64,000 bases of DNA from NCBI GenBank assembly GCA_937923515.1, contig CALDUF010000012.1, forward strand, positions 1-64,000, read 5' to 3'. This document shows positions 27,401-38,136 of this stretch, piece after piece. Every line of letters begins with the position of its first letter. The first letter of the stretch is position 1. A program made the position numbers and the translations under genes. The notes beneath the pieces were generated by a model. That model was not told where the DNA came from. It did no database searches and saw only the letters and a list, made by a program, of their open reading frames with translations. The stretch comes from an uncultured Flavobacteriaceae bacterium (lineage in GTDB: Bacteria > Bacteroidota > Bacteroidia > Flavobacteriales > Flavobacteriaceae).

Positions 27401-27850
27401 ATGAAACCTCTAGTTATACTTTGTTTATTTTTTAGCACTTGTGTATTTGCGCAAACTATAGATTATAACACAAAAAAAGGATTTGCCGCTAATGGTTATG
27501 ATGTGGTTGCCTATTTTAACAATACTGCGCAAGAAGGCAGCAAACAATTTACAGCAACTTTTGATGGTGTAGCTTACAAATTTGCTTCGGAAACCAACCT
27601 AAATCTATTTAAAAAAAATCCTGAAAGATACACGCCGCAATATGGTGGTTACTGCGCCTATGCCGTTGCTTTAAAAAGTGATAAGGTTAAAATAAATCCA
27701 AAATCGTTTTTAGTAAAAGACGATAAACTCTATTTATTTTATGATGCTTGGGGTACCAATACCTTAGAATTATGGCAGGAAAAAAATCAAAATGAATTGA
27801 TTAAAAAAGGCGATAACAATTGGAATACAATAAAATTAAAAAATAAATAA
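27401..27850 (+). CDS. YHS domain-containing secreted protein
   Basis: GFAANGYDVVAYFNNTAQEGSKQFTATFDGVAYKFASETNLNLFKKNPERYTPQYGGYCAYAVA. Confidence 0.88.
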   Translation: MKPLVILCLFFSTCVFAQTIDYNTKKGFAANGYDVVAYFNNTAQEGSKQFTATFDGVAYKFASETNLNLFKKNPERYTPQYGGYCAYAVALKSDKVKINPKSFLVKDDKLYLFYDAWGTNTLELWQEKNQNELIKKGDNNWNTIKLKNK

Positions 27851-27938
27851 AAAATTATGTAAGTAATTGAAAAAGCCTTCGACTAAGTTAAGGCTAAGAA
27901 TAAAGAAAGATTAATTTTAGTAAGTTGGTTAGTTTAGA

Positions 27939-27963
27939 AGTCCCGCCCAAAAAGCGGGACTTT
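27939..27963. terminator. Terminator between convergent genes
   Basis: AAGTCCCGC ccaaaaa GCGGGACTTT. Confidence 0.6.
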
Positions 27964-27965
27964 GT

Positions 27966-29261
27966 TTATTTTACAACCAAAACAAAATAGTTTTTTTTAC
28001 CACGCTGTAGCAATACAAACTTATTATTTATTACATCTGCTTTGGTGATTTTATAATCCTCTTTCACTTTTTCTTTATTTACCGAAATAGAATTTTCTTT
28101 AAGTGCACGTCTTGCTTCTCCGTTAGATTTTAAAAAACCACCTTTCTCAGCAAGTGCGCCAACCATATCTAATCCTTCTGTAATTTCTGAAGCATCAATT
28201 TCGGTTTGCGGCACACCTTCAAAAACATCTAAAAACGTTTGTTCGTTTAATGCTTTTAAATCTTCGCTAGTTGATTTCCCAAAAAGAATATTACTGGCTT
28301 TTATCGCATTTTCTAAATCTAATTTAGAATGTACCATTGTAGTAATTTCTTCAGCTAAACGCTTTTGCAACACTCTTAAATGTGGTGCTTCTTTATGGGT
28401 TTCAATAAGATTACTAATCGCTTCTTCCTCTAAAAACGTAAAAATTTTAATGTATTTTTCAGCGTCTTCATCACTAGAATTCAACCAGTATTGGTAAAAT
28501 TTATAAGGTGATGTTCTGTTAGCGTCTAACCACACATTACCACCTTCGGACTTACCAAATTTAGAACCGTCAGATTTTGTGATAAGCGGACAGGTTATTG
28601 CATAGCCTTTTCCACCAGCAATTCTTCTAATTAATTCTGTTCCTGTGGTTATGTTTCCCCATTGATCGCTTCCACCCATTTGTATAGAACAGGCATTAGC
28701 CCTATATAAATGTAAAAAGTCGTAACCCTGTACCAATTGGTATGTGAATTCTGTAAAGCTCATACCATCAGAATCATCAGATGAAATTCTATTTTTTACA
28801 GAATCTTTCGCCATCATGTAGTTTACGGTAATATGCTTACCTACATCTCGAATAAATTCTAAAAATGAGAATTCTTTCATCCAATCGTAGTTATTTACTA
28901 AAACCGCAGCATTTTCAGCATCACTTTCAAAATCTAAAAAATGCGCTAATTGATTTTTTATGGCGTCTTGGTTGTGTCTTAATGTTTTTTCATCTAAAAG
29001 ATTACGTTCGCTAGACTTTCCAGACGGGTCGCCAATCATACCTGTAGCACCACCAACTAAAGCCACTGGTTTGTGCCCGCAACGTTGGTAATGCGCCAAC
29101 AGCATTATAGGTACCAAGTTTCCTATGTGTAAAGAATCCGCAGTTGGGTCAAAACCCACATAAGCACTCTTCATACCCTCCATTAAGTGCGCCTCTGCTC
29201 CAGGCATCACTGTATGAATCATTCCTCTCCATGTTAACTCTTCTACAAAATTGCGTATCAT
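27966..29261 (-). CDS. tyrS: tyrosyl-tRNA synthetase
   Basis: [47 protein letters not shown] (KFGKS). Confidence 0.97.
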   Translation of the reverse strand: MIRNFVEELTWRGMIHTVMPGAEAHLMEGMKSAYVGFDPTADSLHIGNLVPIMLLAHYQRCGHKPVALVGGATGMIGDPSGKSSERNLLDEKTLRHNQDAIKNQLAHFLDFESDAENAAVLVNNYDWMKEFSFLEFIRDVGKHITVNYMMAKDSVKNRISSDDSDGMSFTEFTYQLVQGYDFLHLYRANACSIQMGGSDQWGNITTGTELIRRIAGGKGYAITCPLITKSDGSKFGKSEGGNVWLDANRTSPYKFYQYWLNSSDEDAEKYIKIFTFLEEEAISNLIETHKEAPHLRVLQKRLAEEITTMVHSKLDLENAIKASNILFGKSTSEDLKALNEQTFLDVFEGVPQTEIDASEITEGLDMVGALAEKGGFLKSNGEARRALKENSISVNKEKVKEDYKITKADVINNKFVLLQRGKKNYFVLVVK

Positions 29262-29286
29262 TTTATATTATTTTAGAACACTAGCG

Positions 29287-29294
29287 CAAATATA
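29287..29294 (-). promoter_or_regulatory. TAnnTTTG -7 element of tyrS
   Basis: Minus strand TATATTTGCGC, ~26 nt upstream of ATG. Confidence 0.5.
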
Positions 29295-29408
29295 AAAATA
29301 CGGGTAGAATTTGGCTGTATAGATTCTAAATATTTAATACGATTGTAACTGCCCCTAAATATCTTAAAACCCAGAGCTATTGTTTTAAATAATCGTTAAT
29401 TTTGTAAT

Positions 29409-30419
29409 ATGATTTTGGTAACTGGAGGTACAGGTTTGGTAGGTGCGCACTTACTCTATAAATTGGTTTCTAATAATGAGTCCGTTAGGGCCATTTATAG
29501 AACCCAACGCAAACTAGAACATACCAAAAACGTATTTGCGTGTTACACAAAAAACGCACAAGTACTTTTTGATAAGATAGAATGGGTTAAGGCAGATATT
29601 TTAGACATTCCCGCATTAAATGATGCGTTTCAAAATATTGACTATGTATACCACTGTGCTGCTTTTGTATCTTTTGAACCTGATAAATACCAACAATTAA
29701 GACGCGCAAATATTGACGGAACAGCCAATATAGTTAACCTTTGTATTGCGAATGCTATAAAAAAATTGTGCTATGTTAGCTCTATTGCTACCATTGGAAA
29801 AACACTTAAAAATAAACCCATTACCGAAGAAACTCACTGGAATCCTGAGGAAGACAATAGCGTTTACGCCATTACCAAATATGGTGCTGAAATGGAAGTG
29901 TGGCGCGGTACACAAGAAGGTCTTAATACTGTTATTGTAAACCCTGGAGTTATAATTGGTGCAGGTATTTGGCACTATGGCTCTGGAAGCATATTTAAAA
30001 AGGTAGATAAAGGGTTAAAACACTATACTTCTGGCAGCGTGGGTTTAATTGCCGTTAGCGATGTAGTTGCAATTATGATACGCTTACAAAACAGCGACAT
30101 TATAAATGAAAGATATATTTTAGTTGCCGAAAACTGGTCCTACAAAACATTTTTACAAAGTATTGCTAGCTCTTTAAATGCCAAACCTGTAACTAAATTA
30201 GCAAAACCTTGGCTATTGCAATTGGGTTGGCGACTAGACTGGTTAAGCTCTAAGCTAACAGGAAAACGAAGAACACTTAGTAAACAATTAGCCAAATCGT
30301 TAATTACAGAAAGTAATTATGATAATTCTAAAATAACAACAACTTTAAATTTTAAATTTAGAGCTATTGAAGACGTGATTTTAGAGACAGGGAATCTTTA
30401 TCTGAAACAGGCGCGATAA
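29409..30419 (+). CDS. NAD-dependent epimerase/dehydratase family protein
   Basis: ILVTGGTGLVGAHLLYKLV, YVSSIATIGK, YAITKYGAEMEVWR. Confidence 0.88.
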   Translation: MILVTGGTGLVGAHLLYKLVSNNESVRAIYRTQRKLEHTKNVFACYTKNAQVLFDKIEWVKADILDIPALNDAFQNIDYVYHCAAFVSFEPDKYQQLRRANIDGTANIVNLCIANAIKKLCYVSSIATIGKTLKNKPITEETHWNPEEDNSVYAITKYGAEMEVWRGTQEGLNTVIVNPGVIIGAGIWHYGSGSIFKKVDKGLKHYTSGSVGLIAVSDVVAIMIRLQNSDIINERYILVAENWSYKTFLQSIASSLNAKPVTKLAKPWLLQLGWRLDWLSSKLTGKRRTLSKQLAKSLITESNYDNSKITTTLNFKFRAIEDVILETGNLYLKQAR

Positions 30420-30879
30420 GCTCAGTATCATCTAATTCATTTTGAAAAATTTCTTCATCTAACTCTAAGGCATCAAGTTCTTTTTTTACGGTTTTTAAAG
30501 AGTCTGCTATCTTTTTTTCTTTGCGTTCTTGCTCTAAAATAGCATCATAATGCGCTTTAAGTTTTAACAAACTATCTTTTACCTTAGCGTAAATTTCGGT
30601 GTAGTCTTCCATATAATACGTATAGTAGGCATTGCTTTTAGCAAATTGTGTACTATCTATGTTATATTTTTTATACACGTAGCCTTCTGGATAAACTTTA
30701 GCACTGTCTAACACCTTTTTATCTCTTCCTGTAACAGCATTAATTAATTTCAAGTCCAATAAAATATAAGTCATTTTATCTTTTGAAATAAGATTGTCGG
30801 GTTTCTCAGGCGCGTTAAATTTGTAGCACGACGTGCATACAAATAAAACACAACATAGTACTATTAGTTTTTGCATCAT
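30364..30879 (-). CDS. DUF4296 domain-containing lipoprotein
   Basis: Lipobox VCTSC; PDNLISKDKMTYILLDLKLINA...YVYKKYNIDSTQFAKSNAYYTYYMEDYTEIYAKV. Confidence 0.82.
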   Translation of the reverse strand: MMQKLIVLCCVLFVCTSCYKFNAPEKPDNLISKDKMTYILLDLKLINAVTGRDKKVLDSAKVYPEGYVYKKYNIDSTQFAKSNAYYTYYMEDYTEIYAKVKDSLLKLKAHYDAILEQERKEKKIADSLKTVKKELDALELDEEIFQNELDDTELIAPVSDKDSLSLKSRLQ

Positions 30880-32222
30880 CTATTGAATGTTAATCTTTTT
30901 GCCGCTTTAACATTTGAAAATTTAAAGTTATGATACACCAATTCGCCATTAAGTATCGTATGTGTAATTCTAGACTTAAATGTGGCACCTTCAAAAGGAG
31001 ACCATCCACATTTGTAAAGAATATTTTCCTTTTTAACAGTCCATGGACTATTTAAATCTACTAGAACCAAATCTGCATAATACCCTTCTTTGATGTAACC
31101 TCTATCCTTAACATCAAATAAAATAGCAGGATTGTGGCACATTTTTTCTACAATTTTTTCAATTGAAATTTTTCCTTTATGATACATTTCTAGCATTGCT
31201 GTTAATGCGTGTTGCACTAGCGGACCGCCAGAAGGTGCTTTAGTATAAACGTTACTTTTTTCATCTATAGTATGTGGCGCGTGGTCTGTTGCAATTACAT
31301 CAATTCTGTCATCTAAAAGTGCTTCCCATAATTGCGCTCTATCCTCGGCTGATTTAACGGCTGGATTCCACTTGATATGGGTACCTTTTTCTTTATAATC
31401 TTCACTTGAAAACCATAAATGATGTATACACACCTCTGCTGTTATTTTTTTATCTTTTAAAGGTATTTTATTGGTAAACAAATTGGTTTCAATACCTGTA
31501 GATAAATGAAACACATGCAATCTAGCACCAGTTTCTTTAGCTAATTTAATAGCAGTAGAAGATGATAAGTAACATGCCTCTTGGCTTCTAATTACTGGAT
31601 GTTTTTCAATAGGGATATCCTCTCCGTAGGCTTCAATATGTTGTTTTAAATTTTCTCTTATGGTAGCTTCATCTTCACAATGTACAGAAATTACCATGTT
31701 TGTACTTTTAAAAATCTTCTCTAAAACTTTGGGGTCATCAACCAACATGTTTCCTGTTGAAGATCCTAAAAACAATTTTAATCCTGCAACTGCTGTTTCA
31801 TCAACCTTTAAAATTTCATCTAAATTATCATTGGTGCCACCAAACATAAAAGAATAATTAGCAGACGATGTTTTTGCAGCTATTGCAAACTTTTCTTCAA
31901 GCTTTTCAACCGTGGTGGTTTGCGGGTTTGTATTGGGCATTTCAATAAATGACGTAATACCTCCAGCAAGAGCAGCTTTAGATTCTGTTTCAATATTTCC
32001 CTTATGCGTTAAACCTGGTTCTCTAAAATGCACTTGGTCATCAATGGCACCCGGCAGTACATGTTTACCCTCGGCATCAATAATTGTTACGTCTGGCCAT
32101 TTTGCACTAATTGAAGCATCGATTTGTTTAATGATTTCATTTTCAATTAAAATGTCTCCATCAAACGTTTTACCTTCATTTACAATTTTAGCATTTTTTA
32201 TAAGTGTTCGCTTTGGCTCCAT
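30876..32222 (-). CDS. pyrC: dihydroorotase
   Basis: HVLPGAIDDQVHFREPGLTHKGNIETESKAALAGGITSFIEMPN; VIATDHAPHT. Confidence 0.93.
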   Translation of the reverse strand: MEPKRTLIKNAKIVNEGKTFDGDILIENEIIKQIDASISAKWPDVTIIDAEGKHVLPGAIDDQVHFREPGLTHKGNIETESKAALAGGITSFIEMPNTNPQTTTVEKLEEKFAIAAKTSSANYSFMFGGTNDNLDEILKVDETAVAGLKLFLGSSTGNMLVDDPKVLEKIFKSTNMVISVHCEDEATIRENLKQHIEAYGEDIPIEKHPVIRSQEACYLSSSTAIKLAKETGARLHVFHLSTGIETNLFTNKIPLKDKKITAEVCIHHLWFSSEDYKEKGTHIKWNPAVKSAEDRAQLWEALLDDRIDVIATDHAPHTIDEKSNVYTKAPSGGPLVQHALTAMLEMYHKGKISIEKIVEKMCHNPAILFDVKDRGYIKEGYYADLVLVDLNSPWTVKKENILYKCGWSPFEGATFKSRITHTILNGELVYHNFKFSNVKAAKRLTFNR

Positions 32223-32953
32223 TATAAGGCTTTTCTTTTAAATAAACTTTTTAGTTTCATTGAGATGACACCAAAAACGGCTTCGGAAATAATACCAGAA
32301 CTTAATTTTGATTCGCCTCGTGTTCTGTCAGTAAAGATAACAGGAACTTCTACAATTTTAAAACGCTTTAAATAGGTTTTAAATTTCATTTCTATTTGAA
32401 ATGCGTAACCTATAAATTTAATTTTTGTTAAATCTAAAGTTTCTAATACATGACGTTTATAACACACAAAACCTGCTGTGGTATCGCTAATTTTCATTCC
32501 AGTAACTAAACGCACATATTTAGAGGCAAGATAGGACATTAACACCCTACTCATAGGCCAATTTACTACATTTACTCCAGTAATATATCGTGATCCGATG
32601 GACATGTCTGCACCGTTTTCAGCACAAGCTTTATACAGGCGAATTAAGTCTTTCGGGTTATGCGAAAAATCGGCGTCCATTTCAAAAATGTAATCATAAG
32701 CTCTTATCAAACTCCATTTAAATCCTAAAATATAAGCTGTACCTAATCCTGCTTTTTCTTTACGCTCTTTTAAATGTAATCTACCTGAAAATTCATTTTG
32801 AAGTTCCTTAACCTTATGAGAAGTACCATCAGGAGAATTATCATCAACCACTAGAATATGTATGGCATCAGACTCTGAAAATACCGCTTTTATGATAAGC
32901 TCTATATTTTCAATCTCATTGTAGGTTGGTATTATTACAACAGCGTTATTCAT
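32222..32953 (-). CDS. polyprenol monophosphomannose synthase-like GT2 glycosyltransferase
   Basis: VIIPTYNEIENIELIIKAV, ILVVDDNSPDGTSHKV, EMDADFSHNPKDL. Confidence 0.9.
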   Translation of the reverse strand: MNNAVVIIPTYNEIENIELIIKAVFSESDAIHILVVDDNSPDGTSHKVKELQNEFSGRLHLKERKEKAGLGTAYILGFKWSLIRAYDYIFEMDADFSHNPKDLIRLYKACAENGADMSIGSRYITGVNVVNWPMSRVLMSYLASKYVRLVTGMKISDTTAGFVCYKRHVLETLDLTKIKFIGYAFQIEMKFKTYLKRFKIVEVPVIFTDRTRGESKLSSGIISEAVFGVISMKLKSLFKRKAL

Positions 32954-33055
32954 CTCAATAAATATAACGACAAATGTACATGTTTAAGCTATTCTTTTTT
33001 TTAAAAATTTCGTAATAATTCGCTCCTACTCTAAAATTTATGATAATTTTAACCC

Positions 33056-33700
33056 ATGCTTCGAGAAGTACCAACACATACATTTTATACAATACTGCTA
33101 CTTATTTGCTTTGTGGCCATTGCCATAGCAAAACGTATGTCTCATAAGCGTTTTGATGAATTTATTTTAGTCATAAGCAATTCTAGGTACTTAAAAGTGT
33201 ATGGAAAAGACCAGAAATTCTTGGATTATTTCGACGCTGCACTTTTTTTAAACTTGGTAATTTCTAGTGCCATATTTTGTGCTTTGTGTTTTAAAACCCT
33301 AACACAAACTATAGAAATAAATAATACCTTAATTTCTAGAATAATTGTAGGTATTAGTGTGTTTTTTTTGGCAAAAGTACTCTTAGAGCGCTTAATTGCT
33401 AGCCTTTTTGAAATAGACAACATTATTGATAATTATATATTTCAAAAGATAAGCTACAAAAACTATTTAGGCCTCTTTCTACTGCCTATTAATGCCCTAT
33501 TAATTTTTAGCATTACACCAACTAAAACACTAATTTACAGCGTACTTGCTTTACTCTTTATAGTGAATATAAATGGCTTAATAACTACGTGTAAAATGTA
33601 TCAAAATGAAATAAAAAATAATTTTTTCTATTTTATTTTGTATCTTTGCGCTCTTGAAATCGCACCTTATGTAATTATTTACGCGGTTTTTAGGACCTAA
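33056..33700 (+). CDS. DUF4271 domain-containing membrane protein
   Basis: Multiple TM segments; upstream of hemD. Confidence 0.75.
   Translation: MLREVPTHTFYTILLLICFVAIAIAKRMSHKRFDEFILVISNSRYLKVYGKDQKFLDYFDAALFLNLVISSAIFCALCFKTLTQTIEINNTLISRIIVGISVFFLAKVLLERLIASLFEIDNIIDNYIFQKISYKNYLGLFLLPINALLIFSITPTKTLIYSVLALLFIVNINGLITTCKMYQNEIKNNFFYFILYLCALEIAPYVIIYAVFRT
33641..33648 (+). promoter_or_regulatory. TAnnTTTG -7 element for hemD inside the DUF4271 3' end
   Basis: TATCTTTGCGC, 71 nt upstream of the hemD ATG. Confidence 0.45.
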
Positions 33701-33718
33701 CCTAACTATTTTGAGCCT

Positions 33719-34468
33719 ATGAAAGTGAAGACCATTTTAGTATCTCAACCAGAACCTAAAATTGAGAATTCTCCTTACTTCGACTTGCAGGAGAAAAAGA
33801 AAGTCAAAATAGACTTTAGACCTTTTATACACGTTGAAGGTGTTCCAGCAAAAGAGATCAGGCAGCAAAAAATTGACTTACACAACTACAGTGCAATTAT
33901 TTTAACGAGTAGAAATGCTGTAGATCATTTTTTTAGAGTAGCTGAAGAAATGCGTTTTAAAGTGCCAGACTCTATGAAATACTTTTGTCAGTCTGAAGCT
34001 GTTGCATACTATTTGCAAAAATATGTTGTGTACAGAAAGCGTAAAATTTACGTTGGAAAACGTACATTTCCTGAGCTATCGCCTTTAATAAAAAAGTATA
34101 AAGACGAGAAGTTTTTGCTACCTACTACTGATAAGTTAAAGCCTTTAGTACCTGAAACCTTAGATGGTTTGGGTGTAAACTGGAAACAAGCTACATTTTA
34201 CAAAACTGTAGTTAGCGATTTATCTGATTTAGCAAATGTATACTACGATGTGTTAGTATTTTTTAGTCCGTCTGGAATAGAATCATTATTTAAAAACTTT
34301 CCAGATTTTAAGCAAAATGATACGAGAATTGCTGTATTTGGAAATACAACTATAAAAGCTGTTGAAGAAAAAGGATTGCGTGTAGATATTGCTGCACCTA
34401 CTCCTGAAACACCTTCGATGACGATGGCTTTAGAAAAATATATTGAAAAAGTTAATAAAGGAAAATAA
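33719..34468 (+). CDS. hemD: uroporphyrinogen-III synthase
   Basis: IILTSRNAVDHFFRVAEE, VVSDLSDLANVYYDVLVFFSPSGIESLFKNFPDF; C-terminal PTPETPSMTMAL. Confidence 0.88.
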   Translation: MKVKTILVSQPEPKIENSPYFDLQEKKKVKIDFRPFIHVEGVPAKEIRQQKIDLHNYSAIILTSRNAVDHFFRVAEEMRFKVPDSMKYFCQSEAVAYYLQKYVVYRKRKIYVGKRTFPELSPLIKKYKDEKFLLPTTDKLKPLVPETLDGLGVNWKQATFYKTVVSDLSDLANVYYDVLVFFSPSGIESLFKNFPDFKQNDTRIAVFGNTTIKAVEEKGLRVDIAAPTPETPSMTMALEKYIEKVNKGK

Positions 34469-34490
34469 TTCAAGTTAACTAGCTTCTACA

Positions 34491-34527
34491 AAAAAAAGCG
34501 TTTTCAGTTTGAAAACGCTTTTTTTTA
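34491..34527. terminator. Bidirectional terminator between hemD and pckA
   Basis: AAAAAAAGCGTTTTC agttt GAAAACGCTTTTTTT. Confidence 0.8.
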
Positions 34528-34532
34528 TGTTT

Positions 34533-36143
34533 TTAAAACGCATAACGTTGTGGGCCACCTCGCCTAATTTCTTCAGTACAATGCGCTTCAAACTTTTTAA
34601 AATTTTCTCTAAAGGCATTAGTTAATTTAAAAGCCATTGTATAATACGCTTCATCGTCATCCCAAGTTTTTCTTGGACTCAGCACACGTGTTGGCACCCC
34701 TGGACAAGATCTTGGTTGCGCCACCCCAAACACAGAATGAATGTGATAATCATCATAATTATACAAGCCTAAATCTCCATTTAAAACTGCATGTATCATA
34801 GCGCGCGTGTATTTTAATTCCATGCGCTTTCCAACACCGTAAGGACCACCCGTCCACCCTGTATTAATTAACCAAACATTAACGCCAGCTTCAATCATTT
34901 TAGCACTTAACATTTCGGCGTATTTAGCTGGGTGCAAAGGCATAAAAGGCGCACCAAAACACGCAGAAAACGAAGGTTGTGGCTTTTTAATTCCTGCTTC
35001 TGTTCCTGCCACTTTAGCGGTGTAACCCGATATGAAATGGTACGCAGCCTGACTTGGTGTTAATTTAGAAATTGGTGGTATTACCCCAAATGCATCGGCA
35101 GTTAAAAAGAATATATTTTTAGGATTTTTACCAACAGATGGCACTTTAATATTTTCAATATGATGAATAGGATAACTTACTCTGGTATTTTGAGTAATTG
35201 AGGTATTTTTAAAATCTACAACACCATTATCATCTAAAATTACGTTTTCTAAAATGGCACCAAACTTTATAGCATCGAAAATTTCAGGCTCTTTAGTTCT
35301 AGATAGGTTAATTACTTTAGCATAACACCCGCCTTCAAAATTAAAAACTGAATTTTCATTAGTCCATCCATGCTCATCATCGCCAATTAAACTACGGTTA
35401 GGATCTGTAGATAATGTTGTTTTTCCAGTACCAGACAATCCAAAGAAAATAGCTGTATCACCATCTTTACCAACGTTTGCACTACAATGCATTGGCAAGG
35501 TGTTTTTTTCAACTGGTAAAATAAAATTTAGTGCAGAAAAAATGCCTTTTTTAATTTCGCCTGTATACCCTGTTCCACCAATTAATGCTATTTTTTTTGT
35601 GAAATTTAAAATAGCAAAGTTGTGTTGTCGCGTACCATCTACCTTTGCATCTGCCATAAAACCTGGTGCATTTACAACCGTCCATTCTGGTTCAAACCCA
35701 TTTAATTCTTCTTCAGTTGGTCTTAAAAACATGTTGTATGCAAACATGTTACTCCAAGGATATTCGTTAATTACTCTAATATTCAATTTGTACGCCTTAT
35801 CTGCGCAAGCATAACAATCGCGTACAAAAATTTCTTTTCCAGACAAATACGCTGTTACCTTATCATACAAACCATCAAAATCATCTGAAGAAAAAGGAAT
35901 ATTTATATCGCCCCACCAAATTTTATCTTCGGTAATAGCGTCTTTTACAATAAATCTATCTTTAGGAGAACGCCCTGTAAACTCGCCTGTATTTACAGCC
36001 AACGCACCAGAAGATGCAGTAACGCCCTGATTGTTTTCAACAGTTATGCGCTGCAAATCTTGGGGAGATAATTGATAATATATTTGAGATGGTTTGATAC
36101 CGTATCGATCTAATGACATCATTTTTTTTGATAGATTATACAC
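34533..36143 (-). CDS. pckA: phosphoenolpyruvate carboxykinase (ATP)
   Basis: NTGEFTGRSPKDRFIVKD, FFGLSGTGKTTLSTDPNRSLIGDDEHGW, NTGWTGGPYGVGKRM. Confidence 0.97.
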   Translation of the reverse strand: MYNLSKKMMSLDRYGIKPSQIYYQLSPQDLQRITVENNQGVTASSGALAVNTGEFTGRSPKDRFIVKDAITEDKIWWGDINIPFSSDDFDGLYDKVTAYLSGKEIFVRDCYACADKAYKLNIRVINEYPWSNMFAYNMFLRPTEEELNGFEPEWTVVNAPGFMADAKVDGTRQHNFAILNFTKKIALIGGTGYTGEIKKGIFSALNFILPVEKNTLPMHCSANVGKDGDTAIFFGLSGTGKTTLSTDPNRSLIGDDEHGWTNENSVFNFEGGCYAKVINLSRTKEPEIFDAIKFGAILENVILDDNGVVDFKNTSITQNTRVSYPIHHIENIKVPSVGKNPKNIFFLTADAFGVIPPISKLTPSQAAYHFISGYTAKVAGTEAGIKKPQPSFSACFGAPFMPLHPAKYAEMLSAKMIEAGVNVWLINTGWTGGPYGVGKRMELKYTRAMIHAVLNGDLGLYNYDDYHIHSVFGVAQPRSCPGVPTRVLSPRKTWDDDEAYYTMAFKLTNAFRENFKKFEAHCTEEIRRGGPQRYAF

Positions 36144-36222
36144 TTAGAGCAAGTGGTTAATACAATAAATATTACGTAAAATTATAATAAAAATTCAAAC
36201 ATTATATATAATATTCTCATTT

Positions 36223-36609
36223 TTATATCTTAATTTTTATTAAATTAACAATTAAAACCACCCATGACACAATTAAAAGCAAACCACCTATTGGTGTGAT
36301 AAGTGCTATTTTTTTAAAATCAAAACTGGTTAACGTATTAGTTGCTAAACCATATATTGAACCTGAAAACAAAATTACACCCACAATAACCAGATAAAAT
36401 ATTATAGTTTTATACTGAGGTGCTACAAGCGTAGAACCGCCTACAAAAAGTAAAAACAGCGCATGATACATTTGATAACGCACACCAGTTTCAAAAGTTT
36501 GAAGTTGCTCTGTAGATAGATGTGCTTTTAATCCGTGAGATGCAAATGCCCCGAGAATAATGGCTATCACACCCATAACGGCAGCGGTAATTAATATAAT
36601 TTTAGTCAT
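36223..36609 (-). CDS. DUF423 domain-containing membrane protein
   Basis: AIILGAFASHGLKAHLSTEQLQTFETGVRYQMYHALFLL. Start at MTKIILI. Confidence 0.88.
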   Translation of the reverse strand: MTKIILITAAVMGVIAIILGAFASHGLKAHLSTEQLQTFETGVRYQMYHALFLLFVGGSTLVAPQYKTIIFYLVIVGVILFSGSIYGLATNTLTSFDFKKIALITPIGGLLLIVSWVVLIVNLIKIKI

Positions 36610-36941
36610 TTTTAAAACATGATTAAGTTTCTCAAATTTAAGCAATATGCAAAAGATTACACGTATTAATGGTAGTAAATCTCCCACTGATCAGTTAAAA
36701 TAGTTATTCCATACACTTAATTTATGAGCCATATATAATCTTCATTATCGGTATCAATTTAAACCATACAAACATCAGTTTACAATTACATTACTACCAT
36801 AGTAATTATCTTATTTAATGCAACAAAACTTAAGGCGCTCTAAGCATAAAAACTTCAAACCCCAAACACAACCTAATGGATCAAAAAAATGTTCCTATTT
36901 GAAATCAAATTATTACTTTTGCCTTTTAATTCACAACTGCG

Positions 36942-37406
36942 ATGGCCAAAAAAAAACAGACCGAAATTGATGGTATAGATAAAAAAATTCTACGTACCCT
37001 AATGGAAGATGCCAGAACACCAATTCTAGAAATAGCTAGAAACGTAGGTATTTCTGGAGCAGCCATTCATCAACGTCTTCGTAAGTTAGAAAAATCTGGA
37101 CTGTTAGCAGGTTCTAAATTTGTAGTAAACCCAGAAGTTTTAGGGTTTGATACTATGGCATTTGTTGGTGTATATTTTGATAAAGCTGCTGATGCTCCAG
37201 TAATTATAAAACTTTTAAAACGTGTACCCGAAGTTTTGGAATGCCACTACACTACAGGCAACTGGAACGTATTTTTAAAAGTAATTTGTAAAAGTAACGA
37301 CCACTTAATGGAAGTGCTCAATAGCATTCAAGACATTAATGGTGTATCGCGTACCGAAACATTTATTTCCCTAGCGCAATTAATACAGCGCCAAGTAAAA
37401 ATTTAA
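36942..37406 (+). CDS. Lrp/AsnC family transcriptional regulator
   Basis: IDGIDKKILRTLMEDARTPILEIARNVGISGAAIHQRLRKLEKSG. TACTTTTG -7 element at 36914. Confidence 0.93.
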   Translation: MAKKKQTEIDGIDKKILRTLMEDARTPILEIARNVGISGAAIHQRLRKLEKSGLLAGSKFVVNPEVLGFDTMAFVGVYFDKAADAPVIIKLLKRVPEVLECHYTTGNWNVFLKVICKSNDHLMEVLNSIQDINGVSRTETFISLAQLIQRQVKI

Positions 37407-37503
37407 CTATACAGATAAAAAGGCATACTTCTTGCGCAACCTACGCGTACATCTGCATCTAGTATGTAGTAGTACTTTATACTTAACTTTTAACAATCAA
37501 TTT

Positions 37504-38052
37504 ATGAAAAAATTATCTTTTGCGACACTTATCGCAACATTACTATTTAATGTGTCATTTTCTCAAGAAAATAAAACACTAAACACCTCAGAAACTAACT
37601 TTAACGAGATAAAATTAAATGGCCTTTTTTTAATCGCAGGTGCTTTGGAAGTTACTTATGAAAGAACCCTAACCGATGAATCTGGAGTAGGTATTACAGT
37701 ATTTTTACCAATTGATGACGATATAAGCGATGACATCAACTATTTTGTTTCGCCTTATTATCGCTTTTATTTTGGAAAAAAATATGCAGCCGGTTTTTAT
37801 GTTGAAGGTTTTGGTATGTTAAATTCAACGAATGAATTTATATTCACCTCAAATAACAATAACTTTTTTGAAACAATTAAAGAAGAGAAAACTGATTTTG
37901 CCCTTGGTATAGGTATTGGTGGCAAATGGGTTACTAAAAGTGGTTTTATAGGCGAAGTTGGATTTGGTGTAGGTAGAAACCTTTTTAATAATAACAATCA
38001 AGATTTTGAAATTATTGGCAAAGGCGGTATTAGAATAGGTTACCGTTTTTAG
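37504..38052 (+). CDS. outer membrane beta-barrel protein (DUF3575-like)
   Basis: MKKLSFATLIATLLFNVSFSQ signal; GALEVTYERTLTDESGVGI...GGIRIGYRF. Confidence 0.7.
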   Translation: MKKLSFATLIATLLFNVSFSQENKTLNTSETNFNEIKLNGLFLIAGALEVTYERTLTDESGVGITVFLPIDDDISDDINYFVSPYYRFYFGKKYAAGFYVEGFGMLNSTNEFIFTSNNNNFFETIKEEKTDFALGIGIGGKWVTKSGFIGEVGFGVGRNLFNNNNQDFEIIGKGGIRIGYRF

Positions 38053-38074
38053 ACAAAAACACGTATTAAAAAAC

Positions 38075-38108
38075 AAAACCATAGCTTTTACTCAAGCTAT
38101 GGTTTTTT
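38075..38108. terminator. Bidirectional terminator
   Basis: AAAACCATAGCTT ttactc AAGCTATGGTTTTTT. Confidence 0.75.
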
Positions 38109-38136
38109 ATTTAGATCTGTTTTTTAAGATAGTATA

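Noticed and set aside
31660-32241. Plus-strand ORFs 31660..31857 and 31912..32241
   Set aside because: Antisense to pyrC with no family signal.
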